Origin: Chitinophaga sedimenti | GTDB lineage: Bacteria; Bacteroidota; Bacteroidia; Chitinophagales; Chitinophagaceae | DNA length: 64,000 nt | NCBI RefSeq assembly: GCF_023156195.1 | Contig: NZ_JAKUKA010000001.1 | Location: 5,146,001-5,210,000, forward strand | Direction: 5' to 3' | In this document: in pieces, positions 18,165 through 29,579 of the stretch | How the letters are laid out: every line of letters begins with the position of its first letter | Position numbering within the stretch: position 1 is the first letter of the stretch | Made by a program: the position numbers and the translations under genes | The notes under the pieces: model-generated | Database searches by the model: none | The model's input: only the letters and a program-made list of their open reading frames with translations | Told to the model about the DNA's origin: nothing

Positions 18165-21100
18165 ATGAGGAAAAGTCTATTGGCGCTTTTCCTGTCCCTG
18201 GTGTGCATTGTCGCCAGTGGTCAGGTATTCGCGCAGAACCGTACCGTTACAGGGACGGTAACAGCAGCAGAAGATGGTTCTCCCATCCCCGGGGCGACCA
18301 TTATCGCTAAAGGAACTAACATAGGAACGGTAACAAATGTGAGCGGTGTTTTTACGCTTAACGTTCCTCAGGGTACTACGGCCCTGCTGGTGAAATTCGT
18401 GGGCATGAAAGACCGTGAAGTGGCACTTTCCGGCGCAGGTCCTTACAATGTTGCACTCGCAGCAGACATTACAACACTGAATGAAACGGTGGTTACAGCA
18501 AACGCAATCCGCAGGGAAAAGAGCTCCCTGGGCTATCGTCGTCCCCTACCGTAAAAAATGAAGAACTTACAAAAGGCCGCAGCAACAGTGCGTTGAACGG
18601 CCTCGTGGGTAAAGTGGCAGGTGTGAATATTACTACCACGGCCTCTGCTCCGGGTAGTTCTTCGCGTGTGGTACTGCGCGGTGGTTCCTCTATCACCGGT
18701 AGCAACCAGGCGCTGATCGTAGTCGATGGTGTGCCGATCGATAACTCCAGCATCATAGGTGGCGCCGACAGCCGCTCCAGTATCGACTTCGGTAACCGCG
18801 GCAACGATATCAACCCGGAAGATATCGAGTCAATGACCGTTCTGAAAGGTCCGGCCGCTGCGGCATTGTACGGTTCCCGTGCATCCAACGGCGCTTTGAT
18901 CATCACTACTAAATCAGGTAAAAAAGGCGCTAACCAGAAAAACGAAGTGACCTTTAACACCACCACAACCTTCTCCAACATCCTTAAGTTCCCTGAGTTC
19001 CAGACGCAGTTTGGCCAGGGCGGCGACGGTGAACCCGATCCCCGTGAAAACTGGAGCTGGGGTCCCGCTTTCGATGGTTCTATGAAACCATGGGGACAGT
19101 CGATCAACGGCGTACAACTCGAAAAGCCTTACGTTAACCAGCCAGACAACGTGAAGAAGTTTTTCGAACTCGGCACAGCGCTCACGAATAACCTGTCGCT
19201 CTCCGGCGCAGGAGAGAAAACCACTTACTACCTGTCGCTGAACACGCTGAACTCCGACGGAGTGATGCCAGGTAACTACGACAAGTATGCTAAGTACGGT
19301 GTTCGTTTCAACGCTGCTACACAGCTCTCGCACAATATCACCTCGTCCATTAACGTGAACTACAACAAGATCCAGTCGAGCATGATCCAGGGTGGTCAGG
19401 GACCGGGTTCTGTGTACGATAACGTGATCCAGACACCAAGGGATATTCCATTGCACAAAATGGGCGACCTGAACAATCCTTACTACAGCTTCGGCGGTGT
19501 GCTGTTCGATGCTGATGGTAACGATCAATATGGTTACTACGGTGCATATACCAACAGCCCTTACTGGGTGTTGAGAAACTACAAGAACCAGAACGAGGTG
19601 GATCGTATTACCGGTAACTTCTCTATCAGCTATCAGCCGGTTAAATGGTTGACATTGTCAGAGCGTTTAGGTATTGATAACTATGCGGACAGGCGTCGTT
19701 ACAAATATCCGAAGTTCAACTTTGCGCCGGCAGATGATGCAGGTAATTATGATCCCGACCAGGTGCATACCGAAGTGGGTAAATATGAAGAAGGCAGCTA
19801 TAACCTGAGCGAAATTACCCATGACTTCATGATCACCGCTCAGCACCAGTTCAGCCCGGACTTCAACGCCAGCCTGATGTTGGGTAACAACATCCGCCAG
19901 CGTAACTTCTCATCTGTGAGCGCCGCTACGAACGAGGCGAATGGTCTGGTAGTGCCAGGCTGGTATAACCTCGGATAACAGTAACGGTCCAGTATTGGCC
20001 TCCAACGAAATCATCAACCGCAGGCTGGTGGGTTTCTATGGTGAGTTGAACCTGGCGTATAAAAACATGTTGTACCTGGGTGTAACTGCCCGCCAGGACT
20101 TATCATCTACGCTGCCTCAGAGCCAATACGCGTTTTTCTATCCGAGTGTGAACGCATCATTTGTGTTCTCCGAACTGCTGAAGAACTCAGGTACGGCTAA
20201 CTTCCTGAACTATGGTAAACTGCGCGCCAGCTGGGCTTCTGTGGGTAACGATGCGGATCCTTATCTGCTCGCTACTTATTTTGTTAAAACAGATATCATC
20301 GGTGGCTTTGGTAGCACGACCTTCCCCTTTAACGGCATTCCAGGTTATTCACTGAGCGATCGTATCGGTAACTCCGATATCAAACCGGAAAAAACACAGG
20401 CCTTTGAAGTTGGTACAGAACTGGGTTTCCTGAACAACCGCATCTCCTTAGACTTCTCTTACTACCAGAACAGGTCTAAAGACCAGATCATCGCCGTGCC
20501 GATCGCTGCATCTTCCGGTTACGCCAGCAAAGTGATCAACGCCGGTGAAGTGGAAAACAAAGGTGTGGAACTGACGCTGCGTGGTACACCGATAAAAACT
20601 GCGGACTGGACCTGGGAAGTGTATGGTACTTACACCCATAACCGCAATAAAGTGATCTCACTGATCGACGGTGTGGACCAGCTGGTAATCGGTGGTTTTG
20701 GTGGTATGAGTATCGTTGCTGCTGTAGGCAAGCCCTATGGTACTTTCTATACGACAGATTTGCGTAAAGACGCAGAGGGCCGCGTAGTGATTAACCCGGA
20801 CAACGGTTTGCCTTATTTGTCTGAGCAGGCGCAATACCTTGGCTCGTACAATCCTAAATGGCAGGGCTCACTGGGTACCAACGTTACTTACAAATCTTTC
20901 TCCTTTAACGTACTGTTCGATACTAAACAGGGTGGTAAATTCTATTCCCGTACGAAAGACATCATGGACTTCGTAGGTACTGCGAAAGAAACAGCGGTAG
21001 GGAACCGTGAAGAGCAGATTTTCCCGAATTCAGTGTACCCGGATAATGATGGCAAATCAGTGGTGAATACGGAGTACCTGTACTATCCGCAAACTTATTT

Positions 21101-21386
21101 CTCCAGCCAGATTCCTGCAGGCCAGCACGTGCTGGATGCTTCTTACATCAAGCTGAGAGAGGTAAGCCTTACTTATCGCATTCCTAAACAAGTATTGAAC
21201 AGGACTTTCCTGGGTGATGCTTCCGTTGGCGTATTTGGTAATAACCTTTGGTTAAAAACGGCCAGCAACAATAAGTATGCGGATCCTGAAATTAACTCTG
21301 GCGGCGCAACAAATGAGCAAGGCCTTGATTTTACCGCGCAACCTTCGCTGCGCAACTTTGGCTTTAACCTGCGCGTAACATTCTAA
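18165..21386 (+). CDS. SusC/RagA-family TonB-linked outer-membrane protein (two frameshifts)
   Basis: About 1073 residues. Signal peptide MRKSLLALFLSLVCIVASGQ, a carboxypeptidase-D-like domain (GTVTAAEDGSPIPGATI), the plug (ALNGLVGKVAGVNIT, GNDINPEDIESMTVLKGPAA, YGSRASNGALIITTKSG) and a 22-strand barrel ending LRNFGFNLRVTF. It imports oligomeric nutrients with its SusD partner. Breaks: a lost T near 18535 (restores GYSSSPTVKNEEL) and a net +1/-2 change near 19970 (WYNL to DNSNGPVLAS). No glycan-degrading enzyme lies nearby, so the substrate cannot be guessed. Confidence 0.92.
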
Positions 21387-21432
21387 TGTGAAACGTGCAT
21401 TACCATCTGGAGTTAACTAAAAAGAAAAGAAA

Positions 21433-22915
21433 ATGAAAGTATTACTAAATATGAGAAACATTCTTCTGGGACTGGCGATTACAGCGGTGGCTTTACCGGG
21501 CTGTAAGAAGTACCGGATGTAAATGATAATCCGAACGATCTGAAAAATGCGGATGTGGCGTTGGTGTTGCCTGCAGTGCAGGCGGCCATCGGGCATGCGC
21601 TGGGTAACAACTTCCAGGTTTATGGCGGTATCTGGGCACAGTACTGGACGCAATATTGGTTGTCGTCCCAGTATAAAACCATTGACCAGTATCAACCGGT
21701 AGCGAGCAACTTTGACCGCGCCTGGGGTATTTTGTATAATGGTGCGTTGGCGGATGCTGACTACATTACCAGCCAGCCTGCCGTGGCAAAATTCAACCAG
21801 TATCGCGGGATTGCTTTTATCATGAAAGCATATGCCTTCCAGATGCTGACCGATGCTTTCGGTGATATTCCGTTGAAGGAAGCATTGAAAGGCGGTGAGG
21901 CTAACCTGAGCCCTGCATATGATGCCCAGTCTGAAGTATACGATTCGATCTTCGCTTATATCGACAGGGGTGTGGCGTTGATGGATGAAGATTCTGAATT
22001 TAAACCTGGTTCCGTGGACCTGCTGTTCGGCGGCGATCCCGATACGCAGGCTACCAACTGGATCAAATTCGGCAATACCCTGAAACTGCGCGCTTACCTC
22101 CGTATTTCCGGTGTGGCCGAAGCGAAGGCGCGTGCCGGCATTGCTGCTTTGTATGCTTCCGGCGCTGAGTTCCGGATGAAGATGCGCAAATTGAGTATAC
22201 TTCTACCGGTGGTAACCAGAATCCGCTGTTCGCAGAAATTCTCGGTTTGGGCAGAACACAAAACCTGTACGCAAGTGCTACTGCGGTAGATACTTTGCAG
22301 AAGGGCAGAGATCCGCGCGTGAAAGTATTCTATCGTAACGTAACGAATACTGATACCATTGTGGGTATTCCGCAGGGTAGCTTTGAAAGCACCCCTTCTT
22401 CCACGATTACCGGCGGTTTGCGTTCATCCGCTTCCTACCGTGTAGGTGCAAGAGGTGGTGATGATAACTCAGCACTCGCTCCGGTGAAATTCATTTCTGC
22501 TGCAGAAAGTTATTTCCTGCAGGCGGAGGCGATCGTGAGAACTTACGCTACCGGTGCTGCACAAACATTGTTTACCGAAGGTATCAATGCCAGCTTTGAT
22601 GCTTACTCGGTAGCAGGTGCCGACGACTATATTGCCACTTCTCCGTCGGCTGCATGGCCTGCTACTGCGAATGCGCAACTTCAGGCTATCCTGTTCCAGA
22701 AGTGGGTAGCGATGAACGGCAACCAGGGTTTTGAAGCCTGGACAGAATGGAGACGTACCGGTTATCCGAACATATTTAAACAATCTCAGGCATCTGTACT
22801 GGGCGCCGGTGTATTCCCTGCGCGCTTCCTGTACCCCGGTACTGAGCTGACCCGCAACCGTAACTTCCCCGGCCAGAAACTGGTAGAAGACAAGGTTTGG
22901 TGGGACGTAAACTAA
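21433..22915 (+). CDS. SusD/RagB-like substrate-binding lipoprotein, SusD_like type (two frameshifts)
   Basis: About 494 residues, the surface lid partner of the SusC protein 46 bp upstream. The N-terminus ends LPGCKKY, a lipobox. The body shows IGHALGNNFQVYGGIWAQYW, FVKFGNTLKLRAYLR-like TPR helices (WIKFGNTLKLRAYLR) and a C-terminal FQKWVAMNGNQGFEAWTEWR block typical of this subfamily. Both breaks are CCTGG read as CCGG (21513-21516 and 22172-22175); restoring T gives KKYLDVNDNP and EFLDEDAQIEYTSTGG. A terminator follows at 22941. Confidence 0.9.
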
Positions 22916-22940
22916 GCATTTCTCATTTTATTGTTATTAA

Positions 22941-22969
22941 GAGGCTGCCTTTGCGGGCAGCCTCTTTTT
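22941..22969 (+). terminator. Rho-independent terminator of susCD pair
   Basis: GAGGCTGCC (22941-22949) pairs perfectly with GGCAGCCTC (22956-22964), followed by TTTTTA. Confidence 0.9.
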
Positions 22970-22998
22970 ATTAATGGTTGGTGATGTTTTTGAGGGAA

Positions 22999-23026
22999 GC
23001 CGGCAAAGAGTTGCCAGCCGTTTTTT
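22999..23026 (+). terminator. Second, backup terminator hairpin
   Basis: GCCGGCAA (22999-23006) pairs with TTGCCAGC (23011-23018; one mismatch), then CG and T6. It lies directly after the first terminator. Confidence 0.6.
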
Positions 23027-23160
23027 CGTTTAGTAAACCCTATGTTTAGAACAGTAAAAAAACATAGGATCCCATGTTTGCTATGTAGTGTTGTTATGAG
23101 CATTTGTGTCGTTTGCCTGCCGCCACGCAGTTGCGCTTTCGCTGCGCCGCCAGTTATACC

Positions 23161-23201
23161 TGAAGCCCAACGCTATACACGTTCGTATAGCGCGTGCTTC
23201 A
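23161..23201. repeat. Two-part inverted repeat
   Basis: TGAAGC (23161-23166) pairs with GCTTCA (23196-23201), and inside it CGCTATAC (23171-23178) pairs with GTATAGCG (23185-23192) around ACGTTC. That is fourteen perfect pairs with a small internal loop. No poly-T follows, so it is not a simple terminator. Confidence 0.6.
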
Positions 23202-23689
23202 TGGTAACAACAAACAAGATCGTTAGCCGTACACGGTTCTTTTAACCCTTAACGCTGCAGGCTTTTCCGCAACAATTGCTGCCTCATTCATTACAGCGTC
23301 GTCCGCGGATTGGCCCGCAGGTTAAAGGTTCACATCAAGTGCTTATCGGGTGCACAAGTGCCCCGCCGACAAGCGTTTATACTCTCCACCACAAGTATTT
23401 CTTCTCAAAATCTCTTACGGGCTTTGCCTTTCATGGGCTTCTGCAATCGTTATTCATGTAAATACCATTGAAAAATGAATAGGCTTCCGAAGGCCGGCAC
23501 AGATAGCCACTCCTGCCACCCAGGAGCATACTTAAGCATGCAAATGACTACTGTACCGGCGTTCGGAACATACAAGTAACTTACCCCTCCCGGAGAGGGA
23601 AAGAATTTTTTGAGGGTAACATGCTATCCAGTCGGGATTACCGGGCAACAAAGTGATGTAACTATGTCTTTGGGTAGGGCATGCTCCTG

Positions 23690-23706
23690 CCGGTTTGTCA
23701 AACCGG
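23690..23706. repeat. 17-bp palindrome
   Basis: CCGGTTTG-T-CAAACCGG is a perfect dyad with a one-base centre. It lies 38 bp beyond the stop of the XRE regulator gene, on its 3-prime side. It could be an operator or a recombination site; no partner copy was noticed. Confidence 0.45.
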
Positions 23707-23744
23707 ACATCTCTGACTTAATGCTATTGGAAAATTTGTAATCG

Positions 23745-24199
23745 TTATTTTTTATCCCTGATCAGTAACAATAATTCCTGCTGCTGTTCGGCGATCAAGG
23801 CCAGTTGTTTAGTATGTTCGGCCATACTGTACGCCAGGCGTGTGTTGGTTTCCGCATCCCATTCAAAAGATTGATCATGGCCTTTTTGTCCCGGATGCTT
23901 TGCTCAACAACCGCCATTATGCACGAGGCATAAAATTCATCCTCATCTTCCGTTCTCCCATCTTCCGGCTCCATCGAGGAGATGCGGTACGGCTTCCTGA
24001 GGTCGTAATTGATGATCTCTGAAAACTCGATCTCCAGTACCTGCGCGATCTGCAACAACCGCTCTACCGTCAGGTCTTTAACAGTACCCCGCTCTATATT
24101 CCCATAAGAACTAACACCCATCTTCAGGCGATTCGCCATGTAGTCCTGTGTATAGTCTTTGAGTTCTCTTAACTTCTTGATCTTCGCACCAAGCCGCAT
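23745..24199 (-). CDS. XRE-family helix-turn-helix regulator (one frameshift)
   Basis: About 151 residues from ATG 24199; the longer frame to 24223 adds residues ahead of the HTH without support. The HTH is MRLGAKIKKLRELKDYTQDY plus SSYGNIERG. The C-terminal part is acidic, then helical (MAEHTKQLALIAEQQQELLL), possibly a dimerising coil. The frame breaks at A4 (23875-23878); five give NLFEWDAETNTRLAYS. Its target is unknown. Confidence 0.78.
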
Positions 24200-24438
24200 A
24201 ATAATGATGACCTTGATCGTCATTTGGTTGGATTTAAAAGTAGAGCAATAATTAATCGCCGAAAAAAATAAAGTGGCGATTCTGAGAAATTGTTAGAATG
24301 GCTGTAAGAGGGTTGCAGAAATTCTGACATTTTAGGGGTAATGATGCACTTTTGCTTCCTCAAAAAGATGGATATTGGAACAGAAATGCAAATGCAGCGG
24401 ATCAAATCCGCGCATAAAAAGGGGTAATGAAGTGAAGG

Positions 24439-24827
24439 CTAAACGTTTTTCTGAAGAAATCTTTTTCTCACAAATTTGAATACAAGGATACCTGCAAACG
24501 CGCCGGCAGCATCGGCCGCTACGTCCCACATATCAAAGCTCCTGCCTACTACCGGTACTTCTGCATGTATTCTATCGCCAATCCGTAAGCCGAGGCCAGT
24601 AATGCGATCAGGATAAGCATCCCATTGCTGATATGGCCTTTCTGGCGATAATAGCCTATGCTCAGCCACAATACAATGCCGCCGAATAAGCCAAAGTGTA
24701 CAATCTTATCTACGTGTAATTGATCAAACAGCGAAGCCTGGGGGATATCTTCGCCCGGGAGGGCACATAGAAAGAGAATGAGGGCAATCCAAACAACTGC
24801 GGGTAAATAAAATCGGATAGTCCTCAT
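24439..24827 (-). CDS. VanZ-like membrane protein (one frameshift)
   Basis: About 129 residues, four predicted membrane helices: FYLPAVVWIALILFLCALPG, IVHFGLFGGIVLWLSIGYY, LILIALLASAYGLAIEYMQK, and a last one around AAGAFAGILVFKFVRK. The VanZ signature DKIVHFG is followed by GRSFDMWDVAADAAG. The family is common and its role is undefined outside glycopeptide-resistance clusters. The frame breaks near 24559 (one base lost); repair gives EYMQKVPVVGRSFD. It lies 37 bp upstream of gcvH on the other side of the gap, with order vanZ then XRE on the minus strand. Confidence 0.8.
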
Positions 24828-24864
24828 TCTCTCTGTGTATTTCGTTAATTAATGTGTCTTATTG

Positions 24865-25244
24865 TTATTCGCCAACCAGCTCTTTATAAGCATCTGCGCT
24901 CAGCAGGCCTTCTACGTCTGCAGGGTTGTTAACGGTTACTTTCACCATCCAGCCTTCGCCGTAAGGGTCGCTGTTTACGAGTTCAGGGGAACCATCCAGC
25001 GCAGGGTTTATCTCACTAACCGTGCCAGCTACCGGCAGGAAAGGTCTGAAACAGTTTTTACTGCTTCTACAGTGCCGAAAACTTCTTCCGCAGCCAGTGA
25101 TTTACCAACTGTAGAGATGTCCACAAACACGATATCGCCCAACTCACGTTGCGCAAATTCAGTAATACCAATTGTAGCCGTATTACCTTCAAGCAGGACC
25201 CACTCGTGATCTTTGGTGTAACGGAGATTTGACGGAAAATTCAT
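24865..25244 (-). CDS. gcvH: Glycine cleavage system H protein (one frameshift)
   Basis: Lipoyl carrier shuttling the methylamine group from P to T protein of glycine cleavage. 126 residues restored, the usual length. Lipoyl-lysine site [13 protein letters not shown]-terminus [14 protein letters not shown]; end [20 protein letters not shown]. The frame breaks at A3 (25040-25042, TTT on the coding strand); one more restores [15 protein letters not shown]. GcvT and GcvP are not in the window. Confidence 0.95.
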
Positions 25245-25343
25245 GGTTTTTTGATTTTGAGCCGTAAAATTAAAGATTACCTATAGAAAAATAAAACTTC
25301 TATCGACAGTTAACTTAAATATGAAAAAGCATCATATCTCCTT

Positions 25344-26005
25344 TTAGAAGATGAGCATCTTTTTCACCACTTTGACCTTGAAAGGAACATCCGTTAGCGG
25401 ACGATTGTTTTTATCTGTTTTAACTGCCGCTATTTTGTCAATCACCTCTATGCCTTTTATCACCTCCCCAAACACGGTATAACTCTGGTCCAGGTGCGGC
25501 GTGCCGCCTGTTTTTTTGTACACAGCCCGCTGGTCTACCGGTATTTTCCGGCCACCCAGGCGATTCTTTTCCACTTTATCCAGCTCTTCGTCCGTGAACT
25601 TTTTGCCTTGTACGATATAAAACTGGCAACCGTCAGAGGCTTTCGCCGGGTTATCGTCCCGTGCCGCGGCCAACACTCCTTTCTTGTGAAAGAGGTCCAG
25701 CTGGAACTCCGGCGCGATGGTATATCCCACGCTGCCATTGCCCAATTCCGCACCCGGTTTGGCCTTGCGCGAATCCGGATCGCCCCCTGGATCATAAAAT
25801 TGTTGATCACCCGGTGAAATAACAGGCTGTCGTAAAAGTGGCTCCTCGTTAGTTTAAGGAAGTTGTCGCGGTGCTTCGGTGTTTGATCGTACAGTTTAAT
25901 GATCATCGTGCCGTAAGGCGTGATCACTTTCACTTTGCGGTTCTTTTCGGCCATGGCAGGTTGTATGGCCAAACAGAAACAAAGCAGGAGGACAAGGTTA
26001 CGCAT
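25344..26005 (-). CDS. Cyclophilin-type peptidyl-prolyl isomerase, exported (one frameshift)
   Basis: Speeds proline isomerisation during folding, probably in the periplasm: signal peptide MRNLVLLLCFCLAIQPAMA. About 220 residues restored. Active-site strands: KLTRSHFYDSLLFHRVINNF, MIQGGDP, CQFYIVQGKKFTDEELD and SYTVFGEVIKGIEVIDKIA. The break is at C5 in CCCCCTGG (25783-25787); a sixth C gives IQGGDPDSRKAKPGAELG. Confidence 0.92.
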
Positions 26006-26025
26006 GGAATAGGTCGGTTTGGTTG

Positions 26026-26358
26026 TTAAATTTCGAAATATGTGAGTACATGTTCTTTGATGAAGTGCTCCTGTTCTAACAGCTCCATCTTGGGCACCGC
26101 CTGTTTTTCCGTAAAATGCGGCCAGCCGTCCTTATCAACTCCCGCAAATTCAAAATAGCCGCTTTGCGACAACAGGGTGCACATCGCAATATGCATTAAA
26201 TCCTGCTTTTGCTCTTTGGTAAATTTTTTCTTGGTATAGTTCCCGAGTTCCCGGATACCTATAAGGAACAATATCGCCTCCATATTGGGCGTTTTTCCGA
26301 AGCGTTCTTTCAGCATTGTTTCCAGCTGATTCCATCTATATTCAAAGTCTTCCTGCAT
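26026..26358 (-). CDS. Conserved hypothetical protein, small soluble
   Basis: 110 residues from ATG 26358; the longer frame (to 26400) starts with an unlikely MQTPVSHPPKKK. Mostly helical and charged: DFEYRWNQLETMLKERFGK, MEAILFLIGIRELG, KEQKQDLMHIAMCTLLSQSG. No signal peptide or membrane segment. I recognise no characterised domain. It lies 20 bp upstream of the cyclophilin on the same strand, so the two may be co-transcribed. Confidence 0.7.
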   Translation of the reverse strand: MQEDFEYRWNQLETMLKERFGKTPNMEAILFLIGIRELGNYTKKKFTKEQKQDLMHIAMCTLLSQSGYFEFAGVDKDGWPHFTEKQAVPKMELLEQEHFIKEHVLTYFEI

Positions 26359-26666
26359 AATATTTTTCTTTTTAGGTGGATGGGAAACCGGCGTTTGCAC
26401 ATCCTACGTTCGTCTTTTGCCGACCGCTTTCCCGCTACTGACGGCAAATGTACGGTTTAAGTAGCGCCGGCCATAAATGGGGCTTTGAAAAAATGTTGCG
26501 TAATATCAATCCCCTTTATTAAATTGAAATTTTTTATAAACCATATCCTGCCTTGAGGGAAAGCCGTTCATATATCATTTAACAGCATTTTAACGGGCTA
26601 ACCCCGCCATGGCAGGCGGTTTTGAAAAGAGAATGTTTATTTTAGCAACCTCGAAATGTAAAAATA

Positions 26667-27668
26667 ATGGAAAATACATCGTACGATATTCGCCAGTTAA
26701 ACGAAAAGATCCACCAGGCCAGCTCTTTTGTCGATTTGCTGCAAATGGAGCTGGGGAAGGCCATTGTTGGACAAAAATACATGGTTGAAAGGCTGCTGAT
26801 CGGTCTCCTTGCACAGGGGCACGTGCTCCTCGAAGGTGTACCCGGTCTGGCTAAAACGTTATCCATCAAATCGCTCTCGCAGGCAATCAACGCCAAATTC
26901 AGCCGTATCCAGTTTACACCGGACCTGCTGCCGGCCGACGTGGTGGGTACGATGATCTATAACCAGCAGAAAAATGAATTCGTGGTACGCCGCGGTCCCA
27001 TCTTCGCCAACTTTATCCTGGCGGATGAGATCAACCGCGCCCCCGCCAAAGTGCAAAGCGCCCTGCTCGAAGCGATGCAGGAACGCCAGATCACCATCGG
27101 CGACACTACTTTTAAGCTGGAAGAACCTTTCCTGGTATTGGCTACTCAAAACCCGATCGAACAGGAAGGTACGTATACACTGCCCGAAGCGCAGGTCGAC
27201 CGCTTCATGCTGAAAGTGGTAATCGGCTACCCTACCAAAGAGGAAGAGCGTATGATCATCCGCCAGAACCTTAACCCGGAAGGCATGACCAGGATTTCGC
27301 CGATCATTGATCCGGCCGATATCATGAACGCCCGGAAGCTGGTGCGCGAAGTGTATATGGACGAAAAAATTGAACGTTATATCCCGGATGTGGTATTTGC
27401 CACCCGTAATCCGGAAGAATATAAATTGCAGAAACTGAAGCCGCTGATCGCCTACGGTGGTTCGCCCCGTGCGAGCATCAACCTGGCGCTCGCCTCCAAA
27501 GCATATGCATTTATGAAGCGTCGTGGTTATGTAATTCCCGAAGACGTACGCAGCGTATGTTTCGACGTAATGCGTCACCGTGTAGGTTTAACATACGAGG
27601 CGGAAGCGGAAAACGTAACCAGCGAAAACATCCTCAGCGAAATCCTGAACGCAGTAGAAGTACCATAA
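26667..27668 (+). CDS. MoxR-family AAA+ ATPase
   Basis: 333 residues, intact. Walker A is GVPGLAKT (about residues 58-65), Walker B FILADEINRAPAK, sensor ATQNPIEQEGTYTLPEAQVD, then a lid domain. MoxR ATPases act as chaperone-like partners of VWA proteins. It is the first gene of the MoxR-DUF58-BatD-VWA set, resembling the Bacteroides Bat (aerotolerance) operon. The spacing to the next gene is 11 bp. Confidence 0.93.
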   Translation: MENTSYDIRQLNEKIHQASSFVDLLQMELGKAIVGQKYMVERLLIGLLAQGHVLLEGVPGLAKTLSIKSLSQAINAKFSRIQFTPDLLPADVVGTMIYNQQKNEFVVRRGPIFANFILADEINRAPAKVQSALLEAMQERQITIGDTTFKLEEPFLVLATQNPIEQEGTYTLPEAQVDRFMLKVVIGYPTKEEERMIIRQNLNPEGMTRISPIIDPADIMNARKLVREVYMDEKIERYIPDVVFATRNPEEYKLQKLKPLIAYGGSPRASINLALASKAYAFMKRRGYVIPEDVRSVCFDVMRHRVGLTYEAEAENVTSENILSEILNAVEVP

Positions 27669-27679
27669 AGCGCAACGCC

Positions 27680-28544
27680 ATGGACACCGCAGAAATTTTA
27701 AAGAAGGTACGGCAGATAGAGATCAAGACTAAAGGACTGACGAACCACATTTTCGCCGGGGAGTACCACAGCGCCTTTAAAGGTCGTGGTATGTCGTTCA
27801 GCGAAGTGCGCGATTATACCGTGGGCGACGATGTGCGCGCCATTGACTGGAACGTGACGGCGCGCTTCAACCACCCGTTTGTAAAGGTGTTTGAAGAGGA
27901 ACGCGAGTTAACGGTGATGTTGATGGTAGACGTGAGCGAAAGCGGTATGTTCGGTACGGCAAAGCAGACCAAACGCGATCTTGTAACGGAATTGTGCGCG
28001 GTACTGGCTTTCTCTGCCATCAAAAATAATGATAAGGTAGGCGTGATTTTTTTTAGTGATGGGATGGAAAAATACATTCCACCGAAAAAGGTAAATCGCA
28101 CATCCTGTTTATTATCCGCGAACTGCTGTCGTTCCAGCCGAAACGTAAAGGCACCAACATCGCGGAAACGCTTCGCTTCTTCAATAATATGAATAAGAAG
28201 CGCACCATCGCCTTTTGATGAGCGACTTCTTTTCCGGCAACTACCAGGACGCGCTGAATATTGCGGCGAAACGCCACGATATTATAGGCATACAGGTATT
28301 TGATCCGCGCGATAAAGAGTTGCCGAATGTGGGCCTGGTCCAGATGCGCGACGGAGAAACCGGCGCCATGCAGTGGGTAGATTCGGGCGACAAAAGGGTG
28401 CGCGAGTACTATACCAACCAGTTCGCGCAACATTCTCAATATTGTAAAACAGCTTTCGTAAAGAGTGGCGCAGAGCTCGTAACCATTCGTACCAACGAAG
28501 ATTACGTGAAGGCGCTGCAAACGTTTTTCCTGAACAGGGCATAG
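27680..28544 (+). CDS. DUF58 protein of the Bat/MoxR operon (two frameshifts)
   Basis: About 288 residues. VWA-like fold with the DUF58 signatures RQIEIKTKGL, GRGMSFSEVRDYTVGDDVRA, IDWNVTARFNHPFVKVFEEE and LMVDVSESG. Cytosolic partner of MoxR. Start MDTAEILKK at 27680. Breaks: A5 at 28085-28089 and T4 at 28213-28216, each one base short; repairs give IPPKKGKSHILFIIREL and TIAFLMSDFFSG. Confidence 0.9.
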
Positions 28545-28557
28545 CTTAGTAGCAATT

Positions 28558-29561
28558 ATGCAAAAACACATCAGAGCGATAAAACAAGTCTTTTTATATT
28601 GATGATGGGCGTGTTGGCTTCCCCGCTAACACTGTCTGCACAAGACTACATGTCTATCAAAGCCGTGCCGGATACCATGGCGATCCGTATTGGCGAGCAG
28701 TTTAAAGTGATGCTGGATGCGCGGGTGCAAACATATGCCATCCCCGGCGTTCACTTTAAAATAGTGTTCCCCAGCCTGCCCGATTCCTTCAATCATTTTG
28801 AACTGATCGGACAATCGGAGATCGACACTACCGGTAGTAATAATGTAGAAAAGGTTTTTCGTCAAACCGTTACACTGACCAGTTTCGATAGCGGCCGCTG
28901 GGAAGTACCGCCGATGAAGTTCGAAGTGTTTTCGGCAACGGATGGTTCTTACGATTCTGTGTTTACCAAACCATTCGCCATTGATGTAAACACGGTGGCG
29001 GTAGACACCAGCAAGGCTTTTAAACCGATCAAGCCGCTGCGTACCGTAAAATGGCTGTGGACGGATTACATCCTGTACTTCGCTGCCGGCCTTACGTTAT
29101 TAGCTGTTATTATTATATTGATATGGTTTGCCCGACAGAAGAAAGTGCCGAAATACGTGGCGCCTCCGCCGGCAGAAACGCCCTATGATGCAGCTATGCG
29201 CCAGTTGCGGCAGCTGCAGAACGAAAAGGCGTGGAACAACGGCGATATCAAAACTTACTACACACAACTGACGGATATATTAAGGGTATATATCGAAAAG
29301 CAATTCCGCATCCCGGCGCTTGAGCAAACCACGGCGGAACTCTTGCAGAATATTAAACCCATTACGATCCTGAACCAGCAACGCGACAAGCTGAGCGGCA
29401 TCCTTACGCTGGCCGACCTGGCAAAGTTCGCCAAGTTGCAACCGGCGCCGCAGGAGCATGAGCAATGTTTGCAAACGGCTATCGAAATTGTGGAATGGAG
29501 CAAGCCGAGAGCGGTGGCCGAGGAAGCAAAGCAGGAGGGAACCGAAAATCCGAAAGCATAA
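28558..29561 (+). CDS. BatD-like membrane protein (one frameshift in signal peptide)
   Basis: About 334 residues. N-terminal export signal (restored VFFILMMGVLASPLTLSAQ), a periplasmic beta domain (PDTMAIRIGEQFKVMLDARV, FRQTVTLTSFDSGRWEVPPM), one membrane helix (ILYFAAGLTLLAVIIILIWF, about 170-190) and a cytosolic helical tail (AMRQLRQLQNEKAWNNGDIK). The arrangement fits the BatD/DUF4381-like component of the operon. The break is in T5 at 28591-28595, one base short. Confidence 0.8.
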
Positions 29562-29579
29562 GATAAAGCATTAGAAAAG

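Larger units (their letters stand above)
22916..23744. other. Gene-free stretch rich in inverted repeats
   Basis: After two tandem terminator hairpins, about 720 bp carry no credible coding frame or tRNA. Perfect inverted repeats stand out: CCTATGTTT/AAACATAGG (23039-23047/23060-23068), a two-part stem TGAAGC+CGCTATAC pairing with GTATAGCG+GCTTCA (23161-23201), CCCTC/GAGGG near 23585-23600, and CCGGTTTG/CAAACCGG (23690-23706). It could be a structured RNA, a decayed element or regulatory DNA. Confidence 0.5.

Noticed and set aside
22970-23744. tRNA or tmRNA gene
   Set aside because: No T-loop GGTTCRANYCC, anticodon arm or CCA-proximal acceptor pairing could be assembled.
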